The notes under the pieces: model-generated | What the model was told of the DNA's origin: nothing | Database searches by the model: none | Seen by the model: only the letters and a program-made list of their open reading frames with translations | Origin: Monocercomonoides exilis | Lineage: Eukaryota; Preaxostyla; Oxymonadida; Polymastigidae | DNA: 64,000 nucleotides | Direction: 5' to 3' | NCBI GenBank assembly: GCA_001643675.2 | Contig: LSRY02000029.1 | Location: 868,001 to 932,000, forward strand | In this document: piece after piece, positions 23,694 to 34,525 of the stretch | Numbering within the stretch: the first letter of the stretch is position 1 | How the letters are laid out: the number at the start of each line of letters is the position of its first letter | Translations under genes and position numbers: made by a program

Positions 23694-24837
23694 GGGTGGT
23701 CCTTTATATTTTGCACAAAGAATAAAAAATGGGTAAATAAAAAATGAATTATCAAAAATTTTTTGATATAACAGAGTTTTGCACTCTGATTGGAATGAAT
23801 TCCGAAGAAATATATGAAAAACTGCAAATTGCGTATGGTTTAAAACTTCCGGATATAAGAACTATTCGTTCATGGAACATTCGAATTCAAAGGCGAGAAG
23901 AAATTGACAGGAGACATTATAATCGCGGAAAACCAACTAATGAAGTGTTGATAAAGAAGATACAACAAGCAGTGGAAGAAAATCCTCATATTAGCTCCCG
24001 AGCGTTGGCAGAACAATTTAGTGTTGCAAAAACAACTGTTTTACGGATTCTTCATGAAAAATTACATCTCCATTCTTACAAAATTAGGTGGGTGCCGTAC
24101 TCACTGAATGATGATCAGAAAAAAATCCGCGTTCAAACTGGCTTACAATTACTGGAGAAATTGAGAGATTTACGAAAAAGAAATTTTGAAGGGCTGATTA
24201 CAGGTGATGAATCTTTTTTCTTCAGAAGGTATAATTTCGAATGCGAATGGAGAAAAGAAAAATCTGAAGTGTCAACTACAGCAAATTACACTTATTCTGA
24301 TAAGAAATTCATGTTCACAATTTTCATTTCAGTCCATGGGCTGTTTTTTCTTAATATACTACCAGAAAAAACAAAAATGAATGCAGAATATTTCGTGAAT
24401 TCGATATTAAAGCCCATTAGCCAGATTCAAATAGACCTTTCTTCCGTTTCACCTATGGATTTTTTTATTCATTTCGATAATGCTCGTCCGCACACAGCAG
24501 CAATTTCAAAGATCTTTGCGGAGGAGCATCATTTAAATATTCTTCCGCATCCTCCTTATTCTCCTGATGTTGCGCCATGCGATTTTTTCCTCTTCGGCTA
24601 CATTAAGCAAGCTCTGAAAGGGAAAAAAATTTCTAATTCTGAAGAATTAGAAATAGAAATAAGAAATATTCTTCATACAATATCTTCAGACATGATTATT
24701 CGTGCTTTTGAAAGTTGGATTAAGCGATTGGAGTTTATTACAACTCATAACGGTGAATATTTTTATGATTAAATTTTTATTCTCATTAAATTATGAAACC
24801 ATATCAAAATTTTTTAACAAAATATAAAGGACCACCC
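23694..24837 (+). mobile_element. Intact mariner element with 20-bp perfect terminal inverted repeats
   Basis: The left terminus GGGTGGTCCTTTATATTTTG (23694-23713) is exactly repeated in inverted orientation at 24818-24837. Both ends abut TA (23692-23693, 24838-24839), the mariner target duplication. The 1,144-bp element contains a single uninterrupted transposase frame. Identical termini and an unbroken frame imply recent insertion. Confidence 0.95.
23744..24772 (+). CDS. Mariner transposase, DD34D, intronless
   Basis: The protein has 342 codons, normal for mariner, and starts at the first ATG 50 bp inside the element. The N-terminal two-part helix-turn-helix region includes NPHISSRALAEQFSVAKTTV. 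Then come the mariner linker motif (WVPYSLNDDQ) and the catalytic core: Asp155 in ITGDESFF, Asp245 in HFDNARPHTA, Asp280 in YSPDVAPCDFFLFG. There are 34 residues between the second and third Asp, which defines mariner DD34D. It cuts and pastes the element at TA sites. Unlike the surrounding host genes it has no intron and no polyserine tract. All catalytic residues are present, so the enzyme could be active. Confidence 0.95.
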   Translation: MNYQKFFDITEFCTLIGMNSEEIYEKLQIAYGLKLPDIRTIRSWNIRIQRREEIDRRHYNRGKPTNEVLIKKIQQAVEENPHISSRALAEQFSVAKTTVLRILHEKLHLHSYKIRWVPYSLNDDQKKIRVQTGLQLLEKLRDLRKRNFEGLITGDESFFFRRYNFECEWRKEKSEVSTTANYTYSDKKFMFTIFISVHGLFFLNILPEKTKMNAEYFVNSILKPISQIQIDLSSVSPMDFFIHFDNARPHTAAISKIFAEEHHLNILPHPPYSPDVAPCDFFLFGYIKQALKGKKISNSEELEIEIRNILHTISSDMIIRAFESWIKRLEFITTHNGEYFYD

Positions 24838-24839
24838 TA

Positions 24840-25259
24840 TATATAGAAATTGAAATTATAAGAACAAAACAAAAGTTAACTGGTTTTGAAAACATGAAAA
24901 CAATAATAACAATATGTAATCAGTAATTTTTTTATATAAATATTAGTTTTATGATGTTATTGCAAAGTTATTTATTAATTGACAATGAAGATCTTGAAAC
25001 ATTTATTGAAAACGAATAATTTTCATTAACACATATAGAGAAAAATGATGGAAACACATAATATTTGTCGAATAAACTATTGTTCATTGTTAATAATTGT
25101 TCTTTAATTAATAATTCTTGAAATTAGTTATAAAAATTTATTGATCAAAGCCATTGAAAAAAATTAATAAAGAAACAACATGAAATTTAAGAATTTCTCA
25201 TTCAGACACTTTTTAATCTTCCATAGAAAGAAAATCTTCATTTGAACTTTTAAATTTTC
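24840..25259. other. AT-rich spacer 3' of the mariner element
   Basis: No exon or clear repeat is seen. The composition returns abruptly to a CT-rich, higher-GC character at about 25260, where the decayed-gene region starts. Confidence 0.5.
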
Positions 25260-25439
25260 CTTTCTCTTTATCCTTCATCCTCTTCCTCGTCTTTCATCCT
25301 TCATCCTGACACTGCCTCCTCAGTTGCTCTGCTTTTGCAGGCTGCTCTTTTTATATGCAGACTCCACAAACACCTTTTTCATATGCAACTGTGGAAGCGG
25401 TTGAAGTGCCTGTGTCTTATAACAACTGAGCCCTTTCCT

Positions 25440-26210
25440 TTTCATGTATATTATGTCAGTTTCTGCATCCACTTCCTCTGAACTCAAATCCCTCTCAGTC
25501 TCGTTTTCTTTGATCACTGTCGCTGCCCTCGATGTTATCAGCCCATCCACACTGGCCGGAAAGACTGTCTCGAGGTTAGCGGCCACAGACATAAGAAAAG
25601 TCTTCGCTTTGGACTTTGCCAACATCACCAACATCGTGCTGTCATGCAACGGGACAGTTCAAGCGGGAAAGCGGAGAGGAGATGTGCTGAAGACTGTGCT
25701 GCCGAGGCGTAAGTGTTCACCAGTTGCGCGCATTGATTTGCATCCTCATCCAGTGCATCATCACTTGCTCAACAAACAGCGACTGCCTCTTTCCCGACTG
25801 CTCCCACAAAGCTGTCGCATCTGCCAACCCCATTTCCATCCTCGCTCTCCGCTGAGCCTTGAATAACGCCTTTGCGGGCAAGTGCATCTTTCTCCAGTGC
25901 TGCAGCATCCAAGCCGAAACAACGAGTTCCTCTTTTTCCTTCACTTTTTCCAACTCTCTCTCGTCACAGAAGCCTCCTTTTGCGACATCAACTCCTCCCG
26001 TCCCGGCCTCAACTTCTATGTTGGTCACGATCTCATCCTCTTCTTCTTCTACTGCGCCCAACAGATATTCGTCGATAAAGCCACCAGATCATTCGCTTGC
26101 CCATTAATCCTCTGCATCGACAACACTCGTCAATATCTTCTGGATCTCCTCCTTCTCTTTCGAAGCCCATATCTCTCTTTCCATATTCCGATTCTGGTTT
26201 ATTTCCAGAA
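25440..26210 (+). pseudogene. Decayed beta-helix (Pmp-like) surface-protein fragment
   Basis: One plus-strand frame (25444-25866) reads SLSVSFSLITVAALDVI, then NITNIVLSCNGTVQAGKRRG. This alternates short beta-strand-like hydrophobic repeats with Asn/Gly turns, as in right-handed parallel beta-helix proteins. A shifted frame (25882-26217) continues with CDINSSRPGLNFYVGHDLIL, which recalls the VGRDVYFVC block in the fragment at 44.1-45.0 kb. Stops and frame changes occur every 100-300 bp and no splice junction restores the frame. I infer a dead member of a large surface-protein family. Confidence 0.4.
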
Positions 26211-26217
26211 GTCTTGA

Positions 26218-27250
26218 TCTTGTTCATTTGAACACCATCAGTTGGCTTCCGTTGTGTTTCTCAATGGCTGCATCATCCTTTAAGCCACCTCTGCTTCAAT
26301 TGTTCCTTCGAATTATCCCTTTTTTCTCCTTCCAACCAACATGTCTGCCTCAACTCAAAACTGCTTTGTTTCTGCAAAAACACCACTCACCTCTCCAACG
26401 CACCTGTTCATCACTTTCGCCTCTTTCCTTATGCTTCTTGTACTCTCACTGCTTACTCCCTTAATCTCTTCCACATCAACCTCTCAGTTCTCAAAGTTGC
26501 TTCAACTTTGCTTATGCTTGACGATGAATCAATAAGCATCTTTGAACATCTTTTAATAACAGTCCTCGCCATTGTTAGCAAAAGCATAGTTTTTCTTTAT
26601 CTTTCTGGAATATAAATGTCAGAAATCTCCTTCATCATGATGCGCTTTATCTTTACTATCATTTTTCTCGGCTAGCTCTGTCGAAGCATGCTCGAAGGCC
26701 ACTTTCAACTCACCAACGACAGCCTCTCCATCCTGAATTACCCCTCCACCTTCCACAACAGCAACTGCTCTAACTTTTGTGTACTCCTCATTGCCTAACC
26801 CTGGAAAGGCTCCTGAATGCTCTTTCATTTACTCACATAGAAACGAAACGGTGGATATTCTTTCCTCTGCTTCGCCAATCAATTCCCTTCCATGATGATT
26901 GTTGCAATGCTCCAAAGAGCATATGAAAAAGAAGAAACGGACGGAATGGTTCTGACATTCAACGAACTCTTCTTGCTTCATTGTCGCGTACTGTTACTGT
27001 TCGTCGACGTCTTCTCTTCAAACTTCTCTCCATTTATTTTTAACTTTAACATTTATCAATATCTTCATTTTTTTCTTTCAAATTTCCAATCATCATTTAT
27101 TGACAAATCAAATTCTTCTTCTCTTTATCTTCATTCTCTTCATTCACTTATCATCTTCTTTTCATTTTTTTTAAAGAAGTTGATTTCTTCATAAATTCCA
27201 TTCTTTTTAATTTCTGCTATTATCCATTATGAAGATGCAAAAAATGAAGA
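26218..27250. other. Decayed sequence, probably former coding DNA
   Basis: This stretch is CT-rich with several short overlapping frames on both strands (for example 26228-26464 plus and 26619-26828 minus), none longer than 100 codons. The composition is that of exons rather than the AT-rich spacers, so it is likely eroded coding sequence. The original strand cannot be decided. Confidence 0.35.
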
Positions 27251-27257
27251 AATACGA

Positions 27258-29785
27258 TTAGGAAAAGAAGAAAAAGTGATCGTAGTAGTAGAAGTGAAAT
27301 AGAAAGAGGAAGAGGAAGAAGAAGAAGAAGAAGAATGTGAAGAAGAAGAAGAAGAAGAAGAAGAAGCGTAGAAAAAGAAACATCCAAGAAGGAGAAAGAA
27401 GGAGAAGAAGAAGAAGAAGAAGAAGAAGAAGAAGAAGAAGCAGAGAATGAGGCATTGAGTGTGCCAGCAGCAGCTGAGGCTGTTGAGAAAGCATCGACTG
27501 AACGGCTAGCTGTCTGCACACTCCGACGAGAATTCCGCGATGCGGCAGTGATCGCTCTTCTTTCCTCTCTTCTTTCTCATCTTCTGCTTTGTCTGCTGAT
27601 ATTCTCAACTTCTTCTTCTTCTTAACTTCTTTCTCTTTCTCCCTCATTTTCAATTTCAATATCGTCTCTTTCTTCTCTTTCGTTTGAACTTCCTTCATCA
27701 TTATCGTTGTCATTATCTTCTTCATTCTCTTCATTTTCAGCTTCTTCTGAATCCAGCGGTGTTATATGCTTTCTATTTAAGCTGCTTTTGATGTCTGCAG
27801 GAATTAGTTCTGGAGGGGTTGGGGAAGCGATCGGGGCGATGAAGGGATTATTTTCTGAAGTTGCATTGTTTTGAGCAAAATTCGAAAAAGATTGCGGACT
27901 TGGGCTGAATACGTGCTTTCTATCTGAATCTATGGAAGTTTCTCTTATATCACCTTCTTTATTATTATCATCCACTTCTTTGTTACTTCCTTCTTCTTCT
28001 CCTTCCTCTTTCCTCTTCTTCGCATACGCCTCCCCTCCCATTCTTGTCATCTTCAGCACGATCCCAAAGATATCCATCTCCACCAGCTGCTTTCTAAAAG
28101 CCCTGCTAATCTCGCACACAACCGCCACAAAACTCAGCACATTCGCCAAGTTAATTCCCTCCATCGTCTCCAGCAGCTGCGGAACAACAGAAGAGAGCAA
28201 GATATGTGTGGAAGGCCAGGAGGGGAAACTGATTCTGATAGAAGACAAAGAATGTGCTATGCGTCTGTCTTGCTTGGCAAAGTGGGTTAAGGCGCGGGCT
28301 GCGTAGACGAGAGGAGGAGTTGGGCAGAGGCGGAGGTAGGCGTTGGGACTGGTGGAGGAGACGGAAGAGAGAGAGGTGAGGGAAGGGAACTTGGTGAAAA
28401 AGAGGGATGTGAGAAGGCGGATGAAGCAGGTGCCGGAGTCGAAGTGAAGTTTTTGGTCGGAAGAGGAATATGAAGAGGGAGAGTAAAAGGGAGAGGAAGA
28501 AGAAGAATACATTGCTTCCATTGCATTTGCTGCTGATGCGATTCTTCCACTTCCGCTCCCACTCCCACCAGGAGAAGAAGCCAGAGAAAAGAAAAACGAC
28601 GCCCTTTCCTCCGGTTTCTGGTACAGCTGCAGCGCAATCCTGTCTTCCATTACGTCCTCTGCCCCAAATCCCAGTTCAGCAAAGGCCAAAATGCAAGCAA
28701 CAGCCAAAGAGACTGTGCGTGGTGTGTGCGTGAGCGGGTTGATCAGCTTCAGCATCGACTCGAACGTGAACGAGTACATCTTCACCTCCAGCATTTCGCA
28801 GGGGCAGCCAAACCGCTCTCCATTATATTCCCTCCTTCGTGTGATAGAAGTGATGGCGCTGTCAGCGTCAGGCCGGTTGTGTATCGTGCCCAGCATCACC
28901 ACAAAGAACTGCAGGGCGCCAAAATTAAGCTCATCTGGAACTGATCTCAGCCCTGCAGACGCCCACTCGATGGCTCTGAGGGAATCCAGCGACAGACGCT
29001 CGCTTTCTCCCCTCTTCGCTGCCTCCAACAGGATCTGCAGGACGGTTGTCTGAAGAGCTGTGTTTGGGATACCAATAAAAGGAGCATGCGAGGCATTGCA
29101 ACTGAAATGTGCTCAAAGCTGACAGCAGACGATGCAAACAGCGCGACAAGCGAGGCGGAGAGGGAGCGGTCGACCTCGCAGTACCTCTTCATCTGCTCTG
29201 CATTCAGTAGCTCAGGAAAGATCGGGTTCCACAAGTCGAAGTACTTTGAGGGCGGGTGAGTTTCAGCCAGGCGGTTGAGGGCGAGCAAAGCAGCGTGCAG
29301 GACAGTGGGGGAACTGATGCGCAGGCATTCTTTTGCCCATTTGGCTCCTGTGATGTCAGGGTCGTTGATGCTGTCGCCGCCGCTGAAGAAAGAGGCGAGG
29401 ACGTCTGTGGTAGCAGAGCTGAGGTGGCTGTTGCTGTTCCCACAGAATGTGCAGATGAGGAAGAGGCAGCTGCGCACGTGGAGGGTCACAAACTGTTTTA
29501 ATCTTTCTCTTTCTGACAGGATCATCTTTCGCACACGCGCGGGGGAGGCGGCGGGGGAAATAGAGAGGAGACAGAAGGCGCAGGAAACGAGTGAATTTGC
29601 GTGCCTGGTGTGAGAAGAGAAGATGGCGACACAATAAAAAGTGCAGAACATCCAAGTGAATAGGATAAGTTGGAGTGATAAATCCACCTTCGCTCTGCGT
29701 CTGAGAGACGGGAATCAAGTTCGTTCAATGCCAGACGCTGCAGAAGAGCTGCTTCTGAGTCTTCGGCTGTGCAAAATTCTTTCAT
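27258..29785 (-). pseudogene. Large helical (ARM/HEAT-like) protein remnant with frameshifts
   Basis: Minus-strand frames follow one another: 29785-29640 (EDSEAALLQRLALNELDSRL), 29687-28947 (VLHAALLALNRLAETHPPSK, NAEQMKRYCEVDRSLSASLV), then 29028-27622 (LRAIEWASAGLRSVPDELNF, RTVSLAVACILAFAELGFGA, TFESMLKLINPLTHTPRTV). The helix-pair repeats suggest an armadillo/HEAT solenoid, followed by Ser-rich and acidic low complexity. The switch near 29,090 needs an indel, since no GT-AG intron restores the frame. The switch near 29,620 would need a 26-nt intron. The last frame (468 codons) is still open, so decay is fairly recent or the downstream part is still translated. The family is not recognised. 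Confidence 0.5.
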
Positions 29786-30889
29786 TGAATCGCCTTCTAT
29801 TGAAAGGAGAAGAAGAAGAAGATGATGATGATAAAGGTGTTATTTCTGTTATTGAAGAAGAAGAAGGAGGAGGAGGTGAAGAAGAAGAAGAAGAAGAAGA
29901 TTATGAATTAGATTGTAGCTGTGAGATAAGCAGAGGAAGTAGGACAGTTGCAGGTGAAGATGATAGAGCATCCTTTAACAAATGAGAAAGAATTCGAGAA
30001 AGTTGACTTCTCATCATCGAATTCTTAGGAATTGTTCCTGATGGATGGGAGAAAAGAAAAAGAAGGAGATGTTCGTTTTCCACTCTGAAGTGGAAGAGAA
30101 TGAGTCGAAGGAAAAGGGAGGGAAACTGAGGATGGAGAATTTATTGATGTGAATGACGGAGAAGAGGGAGAAGGAGAAGGAGATTGCGAAAGCAAAAAGA
30201 GAGGAAACTGAGAGGAGGTTACGCTTGTCTGAAGCTGATGCGGAAGAATTGCTGAGAATTGGCCAATCTTCATCCAACAGGGAAGTTCTCCTCTTCTTCC
30301 ACTTGCTGTTCCTTATGCATTTATCGCATGCCAACAGAAGTTGTATTAGCTTCATCAGCAGCAGAATTTGAAGATCCACTCAGGTCCAGTGCATCTGTTG
30401 TTATATTCGATGCCAATGAAGTTGACTGAGACTCAGATGTTTGCTTAACGGAAGCAAAAGCGGAAGGTGTGACTTGTTGTGTGAATGAAGCACCAACGGC
30501 CTTTAACCGCTGAATGAGAAAGGAAGAAATGGACATCGAAGGAGAAGAAGAATGTTTCTGGTTTTGGTGCATCTCGAATATGGCTGATATTTCGTGGAAC
30601 AAGTTCTTCTTCACCATCAGCAAAAGAGCAGCGGTGACAATAGCGGTGAGTGCAGTGCGTGTGTCCAGCGGATGAAGCAGCAGGCGATTGGATGACGCGG
30701 CAGAAGGGCTGAGTGGCTGCGTGGAGTATGAGATGATGGAAGGTGATGTACTGGAAGATGACATGGACTGAGAAATGGAAATAGAAGCGACACAAAATGT
30801 GAATAGAGAAGGAAATGAGAATACGAAGATGAAGTTAAAGGAGCTGAAAGCAGCTGAGAAGGCAGAGTGCGGATGATTGGAGTGAGTGG
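29786..30889 (-). pseudogene. Decayed low-complexity/helical sequence
   Basis: Minus-strand pieces include SQLSRILSHLLKDALSSS (30083-29901) and a longer frame 30932-30321 with RTALTAIVTAALLLMVKKNL and LIQRLKAVGASF. They resemble exon sequence in composition and may be upstream parts of the 27.3-29.8 kb remnant, but frames are broken and no start or clear intron structure is visible. Confidence 0.35.
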
Positions 30890-31204
30890 ATGCGAAAGAG
30901 GGAGAGGGCACACGTTGACAAGAGGCTTCCACAAAAATTTGAGAGAAAAAGGCAGTATCGAAGGATGCTCTTCTTTATGTGGCTGTTCAACGCGCAGCGG
31001 AGCAACCTTGTGTGTGTTGAATCTGTCAGTTCGAATAGAGTTTCTCTGATGGATGGGACGCATGTTATTCTCGGCAGAGAAACAAAAAATGCATTTTCGG
31101 TAGCAGACGGCAATATTAACTTGTCTTTGATAAAGACAGACAAAGCAAACAGAAGCGGGTCTGCAAATATTCGTATTGATTGTCAATGTTTCATTGTCAA
31201 TTGA
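30890..31204 (+). pseudogene. Beta-helix (Pmp-like) fragment
   Basis: A plus-strand frame of 104 codons reads NRVSLMDGTHVILGRETKNA, FSVADGNINLSLIKTDKAN and SANIRIDCQCFIVN. The alternating short strands and turns and the VADGNINLSLI pattern fit the beta-helix surface proteins that are abundant in oxymonads. It has no start context and ends at a stop. It lies against the minus-strand remnants on either side, so it is probably a shuffled or truncated copy. Confidence 0.45.
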
Positions 31205-33290
31205 ATCTAAAGAGATGCCATCACCATTATCTCTATTGATCTTTTTATGCACTTCAAACTCGTTGCTGTAGATTCACCTCTCTTCGCAGAACAGCTCAGC
31301 TGTGTTTCTCGCCTCGTACACTCCTTTCACAGCTGCCCTTTCTTCTCCTCTCCACACATTCATCTCATTTCCCATGTTCTCCACCAGTTGTGCATCTCTC
31401 ACAGTATCTTCTCCTCCCAAGCTGAACAGCCTCGTTCCACACGACAGGCTCAGAAACGAGTTCGCATCATTCTCCAATATTCCCCCTGTTCCACAGGCGT
31501 GAGATGATGGAATCGAAGAAGGCTTTAGATAATGCTACGCCTTGAGTTGATTCAAAAAATGGGACAGCGCCTTTCCGAGTGAGTGGAGCAAAGTGGCAAC
31601 TTCTTTCTTCCCAACCTGCTGCATCGACCGCACAAACAGCTTCTTCAGCCCTGTATTCTGTCTGCACTTCCTCCAAAACACAGAAGGATTTCCAAAGTCA
31701 TCCACTCTTCCTCCTCCATCTTCTTTATTTGCATTGGCATGCCTGTCTGGCTAGACAAACTCGCTAATAAACAAGCCGTGGAAAACCTGTTTCTCGCAGC
31801 TGCTCTGAGATGTGCCTGCAATTCTCTGCCGAGTGTTGCTCTGATGGCAGACAAGGCAAGATGCCTTTTTGACAAAGAAACAGCAGCCAAGCAGTGATTG
31901 CTGTGTCTTCTGGCGGGTGCTGCCTGGCTTCTCTGCTTCCGTCACAGCCAATTGCGTTCTAGTCTTCTTTTTTCTCTCCATTTTCTTTGTGGATTTGGCT
32001 GAAGGAAAGGTGAACTGCAGAGGAATCGGACTGAACTCTCCGCTGGCGATGGTCGAAGTAGGTGAGAAAGAAACACGGGATTTCTTCTGGTTGCTCTTTT
32101 GGGATGTCGATGAAAACATCTTTGGCTGTTTGTGAGGGAAGCGCAGGGCAGGGAGTGTGTATGAGTCTTCTACTCTTTCTATCGTCTTGTGTGTCTCATC
32201 GGAATTTGATGTGTCAGCAGATCTTGATATATCGAAATAATCTTCATCATCGCTAACGTAACTATCATCGCTATCGTCATTGTCTTCGTCTTCACTGTCT
32301 TCTTCTGCTTCTTCCACTTGTCTCACGAGTGTCAGATTCAGAAGAGTCAAATGTGATGCTGCCATCTGCCACACAAAGCAGCTTCAACTTTTTCGAAAGA
32401 AGCTCACTTAGGACAGCTTATGAACCCATCATCGGACTTGTCTTTGATTGGAATGCTTTTCCTTTCGCTTTTTTTTCCCTTTCACTCCCGCTTTCCCTCT
32501 GCACTTTGCTCCTCTTTGCCTTCAAAACTCCTATTCATCTGGAGGAAGCTCATCAAACACTGAAATAATTCTTTCTTTATCTTTCTCCTTTTTCCTTTTT
32601 CACTTCTCATCTTCTTTCACTTTCTCTTTGTTTCCAAGCTTCCTCTAACTCTCCAATGCCACAGTAGCTTTCTCCAAACACCTCGCATTCTGCACTGTCG
32701 CATTTGCATTTGTTCATCCTTCGCTCTTCTTCCCCTGCTGATTCAACCTCATTGCAGTCATCATTCGCTTCCTCTTCATCTTCGGTGGTCTTCCTCTTAG
32801 AATAGCCAGCGGCACTTGTTCCATCACCACACGTAATAGCTTCTTCTTCTAACTGCTATTATTATTATTATTATTGATGTTATTTCCACTTCCAACCATC
32901 TTGTTTGTCAGCCCCAGCACTTCTGATTTGAACTCTGGTGGAGCAATTCTTGAGCCTGTGTGTGTCTTCATACGAACTATCCGCTTGAAGGCAGCAAGCG
33001 CTTTTCTACCTCCGCTTCGTTTGAGTGTGCTACCAAGTGCGGTTGTTGGCACAATCATCAGTCAACAGAAGAAGAAGAGGATGATGAAGAGGAATTCTTT
33101 GTTTGATCAATTGAAATCGGGAAAGATGCAGTTGGAAAACCAACATTCAATGAGGCAGAAGAAGAAGAAAATAAAAGACTTGAAAATAAAATTAAAATTA
33201 AAAAATAAATAAACAAACAAAATGCCTTGAAGGACAAACATAGAATAATCTGCTTCTCTCCATAAGAAACGGGAAACAACAAAATTCAAC
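31205..33290. pseudogene. Decayed coding sequence of unknown family
   Basis: Open pieces occur on both strands with exon-like composition. Plus: PVWLDKLANKQAVENLFLAA (31735-31890). Minus: SKRHLALSAIRATLGRELQA (31870-31700) and a 207-codon frame 32374-31751 with an acidic DSEDEDNDDSDDSYVSDDE tract and a Ser/Lys-rich part. Minus 33058-32849 reads RSGGRKALAAFKRIVRMKTH. I cannot decide the coding strand for all parts. No functional gene is supported. Confidence 0.35.
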
Positions 33291-33422
33291 TATGACTTCA
33301 GTCGAGAAAGAGCCACAGAATCTCCACAAAGAAAAGCGAAAGAAATATTCAAAAATGAAAATAGAATCTTTGGCAAATTAAGAAAAATTCCGAAAATTAA
33401 GTATCAACACGAAATTTCAAAC

Positions 33423-33600
33423 ATTTTTCTTAATTGAAATCCCATTTCAATTTTCAATTTTTTTATTGATCTGCAATTTGCAGAAATGCTTTTTTTATAC
33501 ACCTAGATAATATTTATATGTTGTCGAAGTATTTCATGAGGTCCATAACCATTTCTGCAAATTTCCACGTTATAAAAAAGTTTTCATGATCATTGAGATC
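33423..33600 (+). repeat. Left inverted repeat flanking the USP-transposase gene
   Basis: Aligned with the reverse complement of 39061-39238. Block 33441-33480 matches at 35 of 40 positions and block 33551-33570 at 19 of 20. The distance between blocks is 110 nt in both copies. Between the two repeats lies only the USP-transposase gene. They could be termini of an old transposon, or two insertions of one interspersed repeat in opposite orientation. Confidence 0.7.
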
Positions 33601-34392
33601 TTTTTTTAATGCAAAAAATTTTTTGTTGATCTATTTGCAAAAATTCATTTTTCTTAAATTAATATTAATTGCTTTTAACGTTTATTTAAGTAATATGGAA
33701 AAAACTGAAATTGATTTCAAGATAAAAAGACCTAATATTTTAGAATCTGAGTCAAAATCGAAATGGAAATAATATCAATGAAATGAAAAAAATACGTCAA
33801 AAATTAACAATCGTTCACCAATCAAAATGACATAAATAAACAAAAAGGACTTCATGATATTAATCATCAAAAAAATAGAAAACAATCAGAATATTTCAAA
33901 TCAGATTCAATAATTTTCAAAAAAAACATAATTCTTTCACATAATCATTAAATAATCACCATATGTCAACAAAATGTCAACAATTATGAACAATAAAAGA
34001 TATTAGAAAAAACAGTACTATTACAACAAATTCGTGGTATCAAAGACAATTCCTAACAAAAAAGAATACTTATATAAAAAGTTCAAAAACAAACTTGTCT
34101 ATTTTCCCTCTGTTTTCCATCCACTCTCCCCTTTCTGATATTTCTCTAACTTTGACTCAAAAAGATCAAATTCAACAAAGAAAAAAGACAGACACAATGA
34201 TAAAACATTATTTCACACTCTCAACAACTCTCCCTTCCAAAAACCTCACCCAAAGATCAATGAATTCCCTCACAACTCTTTCTATTAATGAATCTCGATA
34301 TATATACAAATATAAGCGGGACAATAACCAATTTAATTATAGGGACATTATAGGGACAAAAACAACAAGAAAACAATCGGATTCTAACTGTT

Positions 34393-34481
34393 GTGCACCT
34401 GGGAGGCTGTTCGTCGTATCCAGGTCCGGATATTGCAGCCCGAAGGCTGCAATATCTAATACGAACAGTCATGTCCAGCAC
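34393..34481 (-). other. 89-nt hairpin with 12-bp perfect inner stem, 3' of the USP-transposase stop
   Basis: Inner stem 34429-34440 pairs perfectly with 34445-34456. On the minus (coding) strand the loop is TTCG closed by C-G, the extra-stable cUUCGg tetraloop. Outer stems follow: 34407-34419 with 34459-34468 (one 3-nt bulge) and 34393-34396 with 34478-34481. It is distinctly GC-richer than its AT-rich surroundings and begins 45 nt after the stop codon, so it would be in the 3' UTR. It could be a 3'-end stability or processing element, a small RNA precursor or a transposon subterminal structure. Confidence 0.65.
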
Positions 34482-34525
34482 CCTTCCGATAGAGTGCCAG
34501 CTAAGCATACACAACAACTCGTTTC

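Larger units (their letters stand above)
33291..34525. other. AT-rich flank, left side of the USP-transposase gene
   Basis: No exon is seen. It holds the left inverted repeat (33423-33600) and, near 34393-34481, a GC-richer hairpin. Two TTATAGGGAC copies in tandem lie near 34338-34362 and TAGGGGACAC occurs near 34530. Confidence 0.55.

Noticed and set aside
29356-29718. 120-codon minus-strand alternative frame
   Set aside because: Overlaps the better-supported helical frame 29687-28947; rich in Arg/Leu/Pro/His with no consistent repeats.
34393-34481. tRNA or other structured RNA gene
   Set aside because: The stem layout is one long hairpin, not a cloverleaf; no TTCGA T-loop or anticodon arm could be placed.
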